In this document: piece after piece, positions 18,827 to 28,218 of the stretch
Layout of the letters: every line of letters begins with the position of its first letter
Numbering within the stretch: the stretch's first letter is position 1
NCBI RefSeq assembly: GCF_016125515.1
Contig: NZ_WGLO01000009.1
Coordinates: forward strand, 149,208 to 213,207
Direction: 5' to 3'
Length of the DNA: 64,000 nucleotides
From: Hyphomonas sp.
GTDB taxonomy: Bacteria; Pseudomonadota; Alphaproteobacteria; Caulobacterales; Hyphomonadaceae
Notes under the pieces: model-generated
Databases searched by the model: none
Seen by the model: the letters and a program-made list of their open reading frames with translations, nothing else
What the model was told of the DNA's origin: nothing
Made by a program: the position numbers and the translations under genes

Positions 18827-19807
18827 ATGAGCCGGGAAAGCGATCCGATCGTACGGGACCAACCGGCCGAGATTCCGTCCGAAGGCGGCCCGCTCGCCGA
18901 GTATCGCGGCGCACTGCCGCCGGCGCCGGACTGGTTTCCAGAAGCTGTTGCCACACCTTACGAAACCAATCGGGTCGATGTGCTGGGCGCCGAAGTGTCC
19001 TATCAGCGCTGGGGCAAGCGCGGCGCGCCGGGGCTTTTGTTCGTGCACGGAAACGGTGCCCACGCCCATTGGTGGGACTTCATCGCGCCATACTTTGCCG
19101 AGCATTACAATGTCGCGGCCCTGACCTTCTCGGGCATGGGCGAGAGTGCGTGGCGGGAAACCTATGACATGGCGACCTTTTCGGCCGAACAGGTTGCCGT
19201 CGCCGAAGACGCGGGCCTGTTCGACGGGCCGCGCAAACCGGTCATCGTGGCCCATTCCTTCGGCGGCTTCGTGACGCTCGTCACCGGCGCCGAGCATGGG
19301 GACCGGTTCGAGGGCATGGTGATTGTCGACAGCCCGGTGAACCCGCCGGAGCGTCCGCATCAAGGCCCGTCACGGGCGGGCCGTCCGCACAAGGTCTACG
19401 CCGATCTCGCGACGGCGCTGGCGCGCTTCCGGCTCGCGCCGCCCCAGCTTTGCGAGAACCATTATGCCATGGACTATATCGCGCGCTGGAGCCTCAAGCG
19501 CGCTGAAGGTGGCTGGACCTGGAAGTTCGATCCCACGATCTGGACCCGGTTCGAGCCGGGCCGGGATGGCGGCGAGTTGCTGAAGGCTGCCAAATGCCGG
19601 GTCGCGATCATCCGCGGAGAGGAAAGTGCGCTGATGCCGGACATCGTGCGCGACCATATGCGCGGCCTTCTGGGCCACCAGGTGCCGTTCGTGTCGATCC
19701 CGCATGCCCGCCATCATGTCATGCTCGACCAGCCGATCGCGTTCATCTCCGCCCTGCGCATGCTACTGGCGGAATGGGACCATTCTGACCCGCACCGGCG
19801 CGTCTGA
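18827..19807 (+). CDS. Alpha/beta hydrolase
   Basis: Alpha/beta-fold hydrolase of 326 residues. The oxyanion-hole region is FVHGNGAHAHWWDFIAPYF. The nucleophile elbow is VAHSFGGFV with Ser as predicted nucleophile, using AHSFGG in place of the usual GHSxGG. The catalytic His is in the terminal SIPHARHHVMLDQP. It has no signal peptide and is therefore cytoplasmic. Epoxide hydrolase, esterase and haloalkane-type activities are all compatible with the fold. Confidence 0.85.
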   Translation: MSRESDPIVRDQPAEIPSEGGPLAEYRGALPPAPDWFPEAVATPYETNRVDVLGAEVSYQRWGKRGAPGLLFVHGNGAHAHWWDFIAPYFAEHYNVAALTFSGMGESAWRETYDMATFSAEQVAVAEDAGLFDGPRKPVIVAHSFGGFVTLVTGAEHGDRFEGMVIVDSPVNPPERPHQGPSRAGRPHKVYADLATALARFRLAPPQLCENHYAMDYIARWSLKRAEGGWTWKFDPTIWTRFEPGRDGGELLKAAKCRVAIIRGEESALMPDIVRDHMRGLLGHQVPFVSIPHARHHVMLDQPIAFISALRMLLAEWDHSDPHRRV

Positions 19808-19865
19808 CCTTGCGCCGCAACCCGGCTCGGATAGAGTCGGCGCGGTTGTGGCCAGGGAGCCTCGG

Positions 19866-20321
19866 ATGCGGCGTTTTAGCGGACTCGTCTTGATCTTTGC
19901 CGCAGCTGCGGTTTCAGCCTGCTCGACTTCGCCGAAGCCGCTGCCATTGCCGCCGCCTGCGCCGGATCTCAGCGAGCCCCAGACGCTGCCGGCACCCGGC
20001 AAGAGCGTTCTCTATACGGATTGTATCGGACAGGCGATTGATCGCAGCGCAGTTACCCGCGTGTCCGGCGAAGGGGTAGAACTCTTGCGGTTCACCTGCA
20101 CCGGCGCGCCTGCCCAGCGCTTCTACGAGGCCCTGGGCGTGCCCGGCGGTGCAGCGGGGTCGACCTGGACCGAGGGCGGCCGCTCGTTCCGGTCCACATC
20201 GGCTATCCGCGAAAGTCTTTTCGGCGCAGACTATTGCTCCACCGGCCCGGGTGGCGCGACCTGCCAGATCCACCTCAACACCGGCCCCTTCCTGACGGCG
20301 GCGCCGCCAGCACGCGGTTAG
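19866..20321 (+). CDS. Hypothetical lipoprotein, 151 residues
   Basis: From the ATG at 19866 the protein opens with a signal peptide ending in VSACST, giving a lipidated Cys near residue 19. A proline-rich linker follows. The mature part contains four further cysteines (YTDCIGQ, RFTCTG, ADYCSTG, ATCQIH), which suggests two disulfides in the periplasm. It is convergent with the ferredoxin reductase gene (4-bp overlap). The family is not recognised. Confidence 0.75.
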   Translation: MRRFSGLVLIFAAAAVSACSTSPKPLPLPPPAPDLSEPQTLPAPGKSVLYTDCIGQAIDRSAVTRVSGEGVELLRFTCTGAPAQRFYEALGVPGGAAGSTWTEGGRSFRSTSAIRESLFGADYCSTGPGGATCQIHLNTGPFLTAAPPARG

Positions 20322-21139
20322 CCGGCGAAGGCCTTCTCGATCACGAATTCTGCTGGCGCGGCATTGGAGCCTTCGGTCAGGCCTGCTTTTAGCATCAGGG
20401 CTTTCACGTCCTGGATCATTTCCATCGAGCCGCACATCATGGCGCGGTCCGTGGCGGGATTGAGCGGTGGTACGCCAAGATCCTCGAACAGCTTCCCGCT
20501 CTCGATCAGCGCCGTGATGCGGCCCATCCGCTCGGACGGCTGGCGCGTGGTGGAGGCATAAAGCGTCAGCTTGCCTTCAACCATCTCGCCGACCAGAGGG
20601 TCTTCCTTCAGGCTGGCGACCAGGTTTTTCGAATAGGTCAGTTCGGCCACATCGCGGCAAGTATGGGTCACGATCACCTGCTCGTAACGCTCATACGTTT
20701 CGGGATCGCGCACCAGGCTGGCGAAGGGTGCAAAGCCGGTGCCGGTGGAGAACATGTAAAGCCGCTTTCCGGGCGTCAGTGCGTCGAGCACCAGCGTGCC
20801 AGTGGGCTTGCGGCCGAGCAGCACCTTGTCGCCCGTCTGGATCGCCTGCAGGCGGGACGTCAGCGGGCCGTCCGGCACCTTGATCGAATAGAATTCAAGC
20901 TCTTCGTCCCAGGACGGGGAGGCGACCGAATAGGCGCGCAACAGTGGTTTGCCGTCTTCCTTGGGCAGGCCGATCATCACGAATTCGCCGGACCGGAAGC
21001 GGAAGCTCTTCGGCCTGGTCGTGCGGAAGCGGAACAGGCGGTCGGTATAGTGCTCGACTGCGAGGACGGTCTCCTCGGTCGGTCCATTGGGGTTCACTTT
21101 AGCGGCGGCCGTCTGGCCGGCGGGCGCGTCAGCGCTCAT
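20318..21139 (-). CDS. fpr: Ferredoxin--NADP+ reductase
   Basis: FAD-dependent ferredoxin/flavodoxin-NADP+ reductase of 273 residues. The start at 21139 has AGGAGGG upstream; a longer in-frame start at 21172 has no ribosome site. The FAD-binding motif RAYSVASP, the NADP-binding GTGFAPFASLVRDP and the CGSMEMIQD segment are all present. The C-terminus EFVIEKAFAG is of the bacterial FPR subclass. It would supply reduced ferredoxin for biosynthesis and oxidative-stress defence. Confidence 0.93.
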   Translation of the reverse strand: MSADAPAGQTAAAKVNPNGPTEETVLAVEHYTDRLFRFRTTRPKSFRFRSGEFVMIGLPKEDGKPLLRAYSVASPSWDEELEFYSIKVPDGPLTSRLQAIQTGDKVLLGRKPTGTLVLDALTPGKRLYMFSTGTGFAPFASLVRDPETYERYEQVIVTHTCRDVAELTYSKNLVASLKEDPLVGEMVEGKLTLYASTTRQPSERMGRITALIESGKLFEDLGVPPLNPATDRAMMCGSMEMIQDVKALMLKAGLTEGSNAAPAEFVIEKAFAG

Positions 21140-21221
21140 CCTCAGCCCTCCTGGGAAGTATCTGAGGGCCAATTGACCCCGCGACGCGGCAAAAGCAATG
21201 CGTCAGATGATAGCTTTAGTT

Positions 21222-21776
21222 TTACTGAAGATTCGGCGCGCTGACCCAATGCACTTCGGGGTCTTCGATGCTGTAGGCGCCGTTCAGCTCATAGATATTC
21301 TCATAGCCATAGCCATAGAGATTGATGAAGGTCGGCACGTTGAGCGCCAGTTCGACACGTTTCAGCATCACCGGCGCGACATTGTCGGTGAAGTTGTTGT
21401 TGCAATAGATCAGGATACGCCGGTCCATTGCGCCGATCACTTCGGCCAGCATGCCGTCAGAGAAGTCGGAGAAATTCAGGTTAACGGCGCCATTTATGTG
21501 GCCCATGAAGTAGGCACCGGCGCTGCGGGAATCGAGCACCAGCGTATTCGGGTCGGCCTTCATTTCGTTGAAGGTCTCAAGATCGATCAACCGGCCTTCG
21601 CGGTAATGGGCGATATCGGAGCCGAGTTCCATGAATCCGGGATAGTCGATCAGGCCCGGTTCGGTCTGCGCCTGGGCAGGCGGCACGGCAAGGGCGCCGA
21701 TGGCGATCGAAACAAGGCCGAGCAGGGCCACGAAAGCCACAACTGGCAAGCGGGTGCGGACAGGTTCGGTATTCAT
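21222..21776 (-). CDS. Exported rhodanese-like domain protein
   Basis: A 184-residue protein starting at 21776 (GGAGGCTGCCC upstream). The signal peptide or anchor is VVAFVALLGLVSIAIGALAV, followed by APPAQAQ-like cleavage residues. One rhodanese domain covers the rest, with LVLDSRSAGAYFMGHINGAVNL and an active-site loop beginning with Cys (ILIYCNNNFTDN). The catalytic Cys is present but the loop is N-rich and unusual for sulfurtransferases. It is probably periplasmic; substrate unknown. Confidence 0.83.
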   Translation of the reverse strand: MNTEPVRTRLPVVAFVALLGLVSIAIGALAVPPAQAQTEPGLIDYPGFMELGSDIAHYREGRLIDLETFNEMKADPNTLVLDSRSAGAYFMGHINGAVNLNFSDFSDGMLAEVIGAMDRRILIYCNNNFTDNVAPVMLKRVELALNVPTFINLYGYGYENIYELNGAYSIEDPEVHWVSAPNLQ

Positions 21777-21891
21777 GGGCAGCCTCCTTGATGCGGCCTC
21801 GAGCCTGAAGAGTCGCAGGACTCCATGGCCGGATTGTGCGCGCACGGTGGATTTGCTGCGAATTTCATGCCGTTCCGGCATCCAGGCCGGC

Positions 21892-22479
21892 TTACGCGGG
21901 CGGACAACGCCCCATGCGTTCTTCCCAGTGACGCCGGCAGAGCGAGAGGTAGGTCGTCTTCTCTATTGAGATCTGGTCGCCTTCGGTCAGCGCTTTTCCG
22001 TCCGGCCCAAGGCGCACCACCATTGTGGCCTTGCGACCGCATTCGCAGATCGTGCGCACTTCACGCAGGTTGTCGGCGATGGCGAGCAGCGCGGCAGAGC
22101 CTTCGAACAGTTCGCCCCGGAAATCGGTGCGCAAGCCGTAGGCCAGGACCGGCATGCCGAGATGGTCCGCCACGCGGGCCAGCTGCCAGGCCTGCGCCTT
22201 GGTCAGGAACTGCGCCTCATCTACGAAGACCGCGTCGATCCGGCCGTGCCCCATACGCTCCTGGATCAGGGCGAACAGATCCGTCTCTTGCGTGTAGAGC
22301 GTTGCCTCGGCCGAAATACCGATCCGTGAACTGATATGGCCGTCTTCAGCCTCGCGGTAGAGCGCCGAAGTCAGCAGCAACACCTCCATCCCCCGTTCGC
22401 GGTAGTTGTAGGCCGCTTGCAACAGGATCGTCGATTTGCCGGCATTCATCGCCGCATACGAAAAGTAGAGTTTCGCCAT
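21892..22479 (-). CDS. tdk: Thymidine kinase
   Basis: Type II thymidine kinase of 195 residues that phosphorylates thymidine for dTTP salvage. The P-loop is YAAMNAGKSTIL at residues 8-19. The Walker B-like segment is VFVDEAQFL. The zinc site is formed by CECGRKA and the terminal CRRHW. Length is normal. The neighbouring ggt gene is on the same strand, 17 bp upstream, so the two could be cotranscribed, although they are functionally unrelated. Confidence 0.95.
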   Translation of the reverse strand: MAKLYFSYAAMNAGKSTILLQAAYNYRERGMEVLLLTSALYREAEDGHISSRIGISAEATLYTQETDLFALIQERMGHGRIDAVFVDEAQFLTKAQAWQLARVADHLGMPVLAYGLRTDFRGELFEGSAALLAIADNLREVRTICECGRKATMVVRLGPDGKALTEGDQISIEKTTYLSLCRRHWEERMGRCPPA

Positions 22480-22496
22480 GGCGGCAGGCCTGCGTG

Positions 22497-24272
22497 TCAG
22501 TTGACGGGCAACGCAGCGCCTTCGCGCCGCGGATCAGCGCCGCCCTCGAGGCCGTTGTCGCGCACCACGATCAGGTGCAGGCCTGAATTCTCACCCGTGC
22601 GCTCCTCGACCGTGTAGCCGAGATCCCGCAACGCCTGGGCCGCTTCCGGTCCGCCATCGACATCCACTTCCACGGCAACGGTATCGCCGCGCGCGATGAC
22701 GTTCGGCAGCGCCGCGGCTTCCTGCGCCGTCTTGCCCCATTCGAGCACGCCGACGAGGGTCTTGGCGACATAGGCGACGATCGAGTTTCCACCAGGCGAG
22801 CCGGTGACCATGAACAGGTCGCCGCCTTCGTCGAACACGATGGTCGGCGACATCGAAGAGCGCGGGCGTTTGTTTGGACCGGGAGCATTTGCGACCGGCT
22901 TTCCGCCTTTGGTCGGTTCGCGGGAAAAGTCGGTCAGTTCATTGTTCAGAAGGAAGCCACCCGCCATGCGCGAAGAGCCGAAGGCGGCTTCCACAGTGGC
23001 GGTCATCGAAACGGCATTGCCGTCCATGTCGATGATCGAAATATGTGTCGTGCCATGGCCGGGCTCGGTCGGATCCTCGCCCCACATCGGACGCAGCGGT
23101 TCCTTGCCAAGCACGACGCCCGGATCGCCCGGCGTCGCTTTTTCGTTCGGTGCAAAAGCCTGCAACGCGCGCGCCTTGATGTAGACCGGATCGATCAGTT
23201 CCGCCGTCGGCACCGGCACATGGTCGGCGTCAGCCACATAATGGTCGCGGTCGGCATAGCCGAGGCGCTGCGCGTCCACGAATGCCTTGAGGTAAAGGCT
23301 CTCATCGACATCCTTCGCCTTCGGCTTGAGGTATTCGTAGAGGCCCATGATCAGGTTCTGGGCAATGCCGCCCGAGCTCGGCGGCGGCGCCGAACAGATC
23401 TTGTAGCCGGTCTGCAATTGCCCGCAGACCGCTTCGCGTACGGCCACTTTGTAGTTCGCGAGGTCTTCCAGCGTCATCGCGCCGCCGTCCGGGCCTTCAG
23501 CGACGGCGGCCACGATGTCGGCTGCTAGCGGGCCCTGATAGAACGCAGTTGGACCATCCTGCGCCACAGCTGCCAGCGTCGCGGCATAGGCCGGGTTGGT
23601 GCGCACGAAGCCGGCCGGCAGGGGTTCGCCGTCCGGATAGAAATAGGCGGCCGTGACCGGATTGTCGTCGAGCCGGATGGCGCCGCGCAGGCGCGGCTCG
23701 GCCAGGGTCTCGGCCAGACGCGGCGAGACTTCAAAGCCATCCTCGGCCAGATTGATCGCAGGCTGGAACAGCGAGGCCCAATCTGCACGGCCCGCCGCAT
23801 CATGCGCTGCCTTGTAAAGCGCGATCTGTCCCGGCACGCCGACCGAGCGGCCCGATTGCCAGGCCGGCACGAAATCCATCACCTTGCCGTCCTTGATGAA
23901 CAGGTCGGCGGTCGCAGCAGCCGGCGCGAGCTCACGGCCGTCGAACACGGTCAGGGTATCTTTCGCGCGGTTGTAATAGACCATGAATCCGCCGCCGCCG
24001 AGACCGGAGCTTTGCGGCTCAACCAGGCCCAGCACAGCGTGCACGGCAATTGCGGCGTCCACGGCATTGCCGCCTTCGCGCAGCACCTTGAGCCCGGCTT
24101 CGACCGCGCGCGGGTCAGCAGCGGCCACCATGCCGCCCTTGGTCCACGACAGGTCGCCGAGCGCTTCCGGCGCCGTCGCCTGCGCTTCGGTCGTCGAAGC
24201 GGCTGGGGCGACGGTGTGCGGTGCGCAGGCCGAGATCAAAAGTACGAAAGCGAGACTGGTGAGATGGCGCAT
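22497..24272 (-). CDS. ggt: Gamma-glutamyltransferase
   Basis: Exported gamma-glutamyltranspeptidase precursor of 591 residues, acting on glutathione and gamma-glutamyl peptides. The signal peptide ends in LISACAPH, a lipobox, so this copy may be a lipoprotein. The N-terminal GNAVDAAIAVHAVLGLVEPQ block is conserved. The autocleavage site is PGHGTTHISIIDMDG, with the second Thr as nucleophile of the small subunit. The oxyanion region GSPGGNSIVAY is present. It is divergent from the P1 peptidase gene, with 78 bp between. Confidence 0.94.
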   Translation of the reverse strand: MRHLTSLAFVLLISACAPHTVAPAASTTEAQATAPEALGDLSWTKGGMVAAADPRAVEAGLKVLREGGNAVDAAIAVHAVLGLVEPQSSGLGGGGFMVYYNRAKDTLTVFDGRELAPAAATADLFIKDGKVMDFVPAWQSGRSVGVPGQIALYKAAHDAAGRADWASLFQPAINLAEDGFEVSPRLAETLAEPRLRGAIRLDDNPVTAAYFYPDGEPLPAGFVRTNPAYAATLAAVAQDGPTAFYQGPLAADIVAAVAEGPDGGAMTLEDLANYKVAVREAVCGQLQTGYKICSAPPPSSGGIAQNLIMGLYEYLKPKAKDVDESLYLKAFVDAQRLGYADRDHYVADADHVPVPTAELIDPVYIKARALQAFAPNEKATPGDPGVVLGKEPLRPMWGEDPTEPGHGTTHISIIDMDGNAVSMTATVEAAFGSSRMAGGFLLNNELTDFSREPTKGGKPVANAPGPNKRPRSSMSPTIVFDEGGDLFMVTGSPGGNSIVAYVAKTLVGVLEWGKTAQEAAALPNVIARGDTVAVEVDVDGGPEAAQALRDLGYTVEERTGENSGLHLIVVRDNGLEGGADPRREGAALPVN

Positions 24273-24350
24273 GTGAAAACCCTTTGCTTGGCGGGGCGCC
24301 CGCAGGCCCTTAAGACCGGGGCAGACAAATCAGCTGACAAGGCTCTTAAC

Positions 24351-25346
24351 ATGGCAAAGCCGGGTGCGCGCAACCTTATAACCGATGTTCCTGGCATCCG
24401 CGTCGGCCAGGCGGCGGATGCTGGCGTGCGCAGCGGAGTCACCGTCATCCTGCCGGACGATTTCTGCGTTGGCGCCGTCGCCGTGGCCGGCGGAGGACCC
24501 GGCACGCGCGAAACGGACCTGCTTGGCGGCGGCCGCCTCGTTGGCGGCGCGCACGCCATCTGCCTCGCGGGCGGAAGTGCATTCGGCCTCGCCGCAGCAG
24601 ATGGTGTGATGGCCGGTCTCAAGGCCGCCGGTCGCGGCTTCGCGCTCGTGCAGCGCCCCGGGGTGCCGCCAACGCCGATCGTGCCGGCAGCGATCCTCTA
24701 CGATCTCGCCAATGGCGGCGACAAGGATTGGGGCGAGACGTCGCCCTATGCAGCGCTCGGCCGGCGCGCCTTCGAGGCGGCCGGCGACACATTCCGCCTC
24801 GGCCGGGAAGGAGCGGGCACAGGCGCCCGCGCCGGCCTCGCACCGGGCGGCACCGGCTCAGCCAGCATCGTCGCCTCGGACGGCCTGACTGTCGGCGCGA
24901 TCACGGCGGTCAATGCCTTCGGCTCGGTCCGCATACCGGGCAGTGACGCCTTCTGGGCCTGGCCCTATGAGATCGGCGGCGAGTTCGGCGGCAAGCGCCC
25001 GGACGCCGCGCACACGTTCGATCCCGAGGACTGGGGCGCCGCCAAGGCCAATCCCGCACCCCGCGAGAACACCACGATAGCCTGTATTGCCGCCGATGCG
25101 GACCTCTCGCGTGATGAGGCCGAGCGGGTCGCGCAGATGGCACTGGCGGGCATGGCCCGCGCCATCCGCCCGGTCTTCGCACCGACGGACGGCGACGTTG
25201 TGTTCGTCCTCGCCACCGGCCGGCGTCCGCTGGGCGAAAACCGCCCGCTGCAGGTCGCCCGGGTCGGCGAACTTGCGGCCTCCACACTGGCGCGCAGCAT
25301 CGCGCGCGGCGTATATGAGTCCGAACGGCAGGAGGCTGGCGCATGA
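24351..25346 (+). CDS. P1 family (DmpA-type, S58) peptidase
   Basis: Self-processing Ntn-fold aminopeptidase of the DmpA family, 331 residues from the ATG at 24351. The much longer frame from 23802 is antisense to ggt. Family blocks seen are NLITDVPGIRVGQA, GGGPGTRETDLL, CLAGGSAFGLAAADGVM and the region around GTGSASIVASDGL. The C-terminal part includes NTTIACIAADADLS. No signal peptide is visible, so it is cytoplasmic. The stop overlaps the serine protease start by ATGA. Confidence 0.88.
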   Translation: MAKPGARNLITDVPGIRVGQAADAGVRSGVTVILPDDFCVGAVAVAGGGPGTRETDLLGGGRLVGGAHAICLAGGSAFGLAAADGVMAGLKAAGRGFALVQRPGVPPTPIVPAAILYDLANGGDKDWGETSPYAALGRRAFEAAGDTFRLGREGAGTGARAGLAPGGTGSASIVASDGLTVGAITAVNAFGSVRIPGSDAFWAWPYEIGGEFGGKRPDAAHTFDPEDWGAAKANPAPRENTTIACIAADADLSRDEAERVAQMALAGMARAIRPVFAPTDGDVVFVLATGRRPLGENRPLQVARVGELAASTLARSIARGVYESERQEAGA

Positions 25347-26386
25347 ACCGTTTTCTGAAGTTTGCCGCCGCGGCGGCGGTGCTCACCGTCACGCTCGTCG
25401 GCTGCATGGTGGCGGGGCGCGATGCGGACCCCGCAGACTGGCCCGGCATGGTGTCGATCCAGACCGTTTCAGGCCGGCAGGTGTTCCATGAATGCGGCGG
25501 CACGCTCATTGCGCCTGATTGGGTACTCACAGCGGCGCACTGCGCCGAAGACATGCAGATCGACGCGAATGGCCGCGCGGCCCAATATGTGCGCGGCGCG
25601 GACGGACGCTGGACCCGGTCCGGCTCCTTGGCGGTCGCCATCGGCCTCAGCGACTTGCGCACCATTCCGCCCGGCAGCGTCTTTGCCGTCCGGAAAGTTG
25701 TCGTCCATCCCGGCTACAAGGCCGGTGCACCGGAACGCGGCAACGATCTCGCCCTGCTGCAGCTTTCCTCGCGCGCATCCGCGCCGGTGATGCCGCTCGA
25801 CGGCCTAGCCGGGGCGCCGGTCGATATCTACCAGCCCTATGCGGACGTGCTGGCCGCCGGATTCGGTCGCAAGGGCGAGGGCGCGCAAGGGGAGGGCGGT
25901 GTCACGCGCACCGGGCGGCAGGTCGCGGCCGGATCGTTGATCCTGCAGGAAGGCAACGTGCCGCCGCTGCAACCACCGGTCTGCGCCCAGAAGATCCAGG
26001 ACGGTCTCGCGGCCGCCAACCTCTCCGGCAGCTTCGCCGGCGTCACGGTCGATGAGGCGACACAGATCTGCGCCGGCATCGGCGGCTCGGATTCCTGTCA
26101 GGGCGACAGCGGCGGTCCGCTGGTGCTGCGCGGGCCGGAGGGACCGGTCCAGGTCGGCGTGGTCAGCTGGGGCCTTGGCTGCGCCCGGGCGGAAAATCCC
26201 GGCATTTATGCGCGCGTGTCGGCCTATGCCGGCTGGATCGCCTCGGTTACGGGCCTTGCTCTCCCTCCCGCTCCGGCGCCGGAACCGATCGCCGAGGCCT
26301 CTGAAGAAGAAGCAGAATCAGAGCCCGCCGGGCCGGCAGATGCACCGGCTTCCACCGAACCCTCCACCCCGGCCCAGCCGGACTGA
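25343..26386 (+). CDS. Secreted trypsin-like serine protease (S1 family)
   Basis: A 347-residue S1 protease. A lipobox-like LVGCMVAG ends the signal sequence, so it may be membrane-anchored. The catalytic triad is clear: His in LTAAHC, Asp in GNDLALL, and Ser in CQGDSGGPLV. Paired cysteines flank His and Ser as in trypsin. A low-complexity Pro/Glu/Ala tail follows the domain after about residue 305. It is translationally coupled to the peptidase gene before it and ends 69 bp before tRNA-Arg. Confidence 0.93.
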   Translation: MNRFLKFAAAAAVLTVTLVGCMVAGRDADPADWPGMVSIQTVSGRQVFHECGGTLIAPDWVLTAAHCAEDMQIDANGRAAQYVRGADGRWTRSGSLAVAIGLSDLRTIPPGSVFAVRKVVVHPGYKAGAPERGNDLALLQLSSRASAPVMPLDGLAGAPVDIYQPYADVLAAGFGRKGEGAQGEGGVTRTGRQVAAGSLILQEGNVPPLQPPVCAQKIQDGLAAANLSGSFAGVTVDEATQICAGIGGSDSCQGDSGGPLVLRGPEGPVQVGVVSWGLGCARAENPGIYARVSAYAGWIASVTGLALPPAPAPEPIAEASEEEAESEPAGPADAPASTEPSTPAQPD

Positions 26387-26455
26387 ACGAACCCGTTTTT
26401 GTGGCTTGCAAGCCCGGGGGCACGCCTGTATGTGTCCCCTCCTTGCAATGGCCAT

Positions 26456-26532
26456 GCACCCGTAGCTCAGCTGGATAGAGCACCAGACTACGAATCTGGG
26501 GGTCAGGAGTTCGAATCTCTTCGGGTGCACCA
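26456..26532 (+). tRNA. tRNA-Arg (anticodon ACG)
   Basis: 77 nt including an encoded CCA. The acceptor arms GCACCCG / CGGGTGC pair, the D-arm contains AGCTCAGCTGGATAGAGC, the anticodon loop reads CTACGAA between CCAGA and TCTGG, and the T-loop TTCGAAT is intact. The ACG anticodon (inosine-modified) reads CGN codons. Accessory DNA begins directly after its 3' end. Confidence 0.97.
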
Positions 26533-26586
26533 TTTTTCTTAGCGATTGCAAGGCGTAGCTGATCGATCGGATCGGTGCTGCGCGGC

Positions 26587-26688
26587 TCAGGCCATCGTCA
26601 GGCCATATTTAAGGTCTCGGAATTCAACGCGCTTCAGGGGGACGTCACGTCCGCACCAGAGGCTTAGTGCCACCGAGACATCATCCAA
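26587..26688 (-). CDS. Possible small protein or gene remnant, 33 residues
   Basis: A short frame from TTG at 26688 to TGA at 26587, with a coding-like sequence LDDVSVALSLWCGRDVPLKR and the ending FRDLKYGLTMA. An in-frame TGA lies two codons upstream. No ribosome site is convincing. It may be the tail of a decayed gene at the tRNA junction. No homology recognised. The rest of 26533-26750 shows nothing else. Confidence 0.25.
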   Translation of the reverse strand: MDDVSVALSLWCGRDVPLKRVEFRDLKYGLTMA

Positions 26689-26750
26689 ACTTCACGGTCC
26701 ATCAACGGTGTTCAGTCACACCTCCCGATAGAGGGCGGTGAGGTCAGCAG

Positions 26751-27617
26751 TTGAAATTGTTCATAAGCAGATTTTACGGCTTCCGGCCTGAGATCGTGCC
26801 GGCGATCACTTTTTCGTCGTCAACGCATCGCGACAACCTTCTTACGGATTCTGAGCCGGGTGATCGGATAGTGTTCGTCGCCACCAAGACCAAGGAAACC
26901 AAGGAAGGTGAACGCGGCCGGCTGCTCGGAATGGCTGAAATAGGTCGCCGCGCCGTAGACACACAGTCAATGGTCGTGGTGTGGCCCCTCCCTCCCGAGA
27001 TGATGGACGGCGACCGTATCCGATACTCAAGCGCCATTCCGATGACCCGCGCGTGGCGTTTCACCGACACGCCACTGCTGACAGACGTGTTTGAGCGCCA
27101 GCTTCCGAGGTCCGCTACTCAGGGAGCAATCCGGGTGAAGGACGCCGACCAACTTGCGACCTTAGCCCTCTCTACAATCGAAGTTGAGTTGCCCGACACC
27201 CCAGCTCTTGAACGGGAGCGCGAAATACTGGCGAACCAACGTGACCTACTGCCGAGCCGGGGCCCAAAGCCGTCGTCTGGAAAGCGGGAGTTTGAGGTTG
27301 CTCCGCGCAACTTCGGCAACGTTTATGTCCTCAGGTTTGGAAAGCAAGAAGTGTGGAAGGTCGGCAGCTCTCATGATCCGGCGGGCAGGGCGGCTAGCTT
27401 CAATACCAACATTCCCTCCGTGGTCACGGGAGAGTCATGGACGCTGTACATGACGCAGGCAACGGGCTCGCCTGACCAGGCACATGCTCTCGAGCACAAT
27501 CTTAAGGGCACACTCACCAAATTTAGCATCGGTGGTGAGATGTTTGCCTGCAGCCTGCGTGATCTACAGCGCGCATGGAACTCAACAGTAGTTTCGGGGC
27601 TGTTTGGCGGCGCGTAG
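26751..27617 (+). CDS. GIY-YIG (T5orf172-like) nuclease with PUA/EVE-like N-terminal region
   Basis: A 288-residue protein. The C-terminal third resembles GIY-YIG nucleases of the T5orf172/MUG113 group: NVYVLRFGKQEVWKVGSSHD for the GIY and YIG strands, then PAGRAASFNT with an Arg, and a late Glu in AHALEHNLKG. The N-terminal half (PGDRIVFVATKT, RGRLLGMAEIGRRAVDT) is like a PUA/EVE/ASCH fold that binds modified bases. It is followed by vsr and a cytosine methyltransferase in the same orientation, so it is the best candidate for the restriction enzyme. The assignment is by motif and context and is not certain. Confidence 0.6.
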   Translation: MKLFISRFYGFRPEIVPAITFSSSTHRDNLLTDSEPGDRIVFVATKTKETKEGERGRLLGMAEIGRRAVDTQSMVVVWPLPPEMMDGDRIRYSSAIPMTRAWRFTDTPLLTDVFERQLPRSATQGAIRVKDADQLATLALSTIEVELPDTPALEREREILANQRDLLPSRGPKPSSGKREFEVAPRNFGNVYVLRFGKQEVWKVGSSHDPAGRAASFNTNIPSVVTGESWTLYMTQATGSPDQAHALEHNLKGTLTKFSIGGEMFACSLRDLQRAWNSTVVSGLFGGA

Positions 27618-27716
27618 GCTAGTTCGTCCACAGGTCCACAGGTCTACTGGTGCGCCCATAAAAGCTGGATGCTATTGATGTGTCGAATTTGCGCAGCGTG
27701 AACGGGCCGAAAAGCG

Positions 27717-28124
27717 TTGGCTGACTTTGTCTCCCCTGAAAAGCGCAGCCGCATCATGCGGGGCATCAAACAGAAGAACACTAAGCCTGAGTTCCACGTC
27801 AGAAAGGCGCTGCACCGTGCTGGCTACAGGTTCCGCCTCCACCGCAAGGACCTTCCCGGTCGTCCGGACATCGTCCTGCCTAAGTACGGGATCGTCATAA
27901 TGGTGAACGGCTGCTTCTGGCACCAACACGCAGAATGCAAGGAAGGTCGGCTGCCCACGAGCAATCAAGAGTATTGGGTGCCGAAACTGGCGCGGAATGT
28001 CGAGCGCGACCGCGAGAAGTCCGAAGCTTTGGCCGCCTTGGGTTGGAACGTGCTGACAGTCTGGGCCTGCACCGCAAACAATCCCGAAGCGCTGGAGAGA
28101 TGGCTTTCAGACCACCTTCCCTGA
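27717..28124 (+). CDS. vsr: Very short patch repair endonuclease
   Basis: Vsr nicks 5' of T in T:G mismatches created when 5-methylcytosine deaminates, and typically accompanies a C5-cytosine methyltransferase. The 135-residue protein carries the N-terminal PEKRSRIMRGIKQKNTKPE and the catalytic core LPGRPDIVLPKYGIVIMVNG followed by CFWHQH. It uses a TTG start. It lies between the nuclease and methyltransferase genes and ends 94 bp before the latter. Codon usage is less GC-biased than in the flanking core genes. Confidence 0.93.
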   Translation: MADFVSPEKRSRIMRGIKQKNTKPEFHVRKALHRAGYRFRLHRKDLPGRPDIVLPKYGIVIMVNGCFWHQHAECKEGRLPTSNQEYWVPKLARNVERDREKSEALAALGWNVLTVWACTANNPEALERWLSDHLP

Positions 28125-28218
28125 ACAAAACGAATCCATCCACAAAATCCTGGGAAAAACGCCTGGTCGAACTCGAAAATCACGTTATGTTCCGACCAAT
28201 CGATTCGGAGATGCGAGC

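Noticed and set aside
26533..26750. Integrase gene or attR at the tRNA-Arg junction
   Set aside because: No integrase motif is seen and I found no second copy of the tRNA 3' end within the window.
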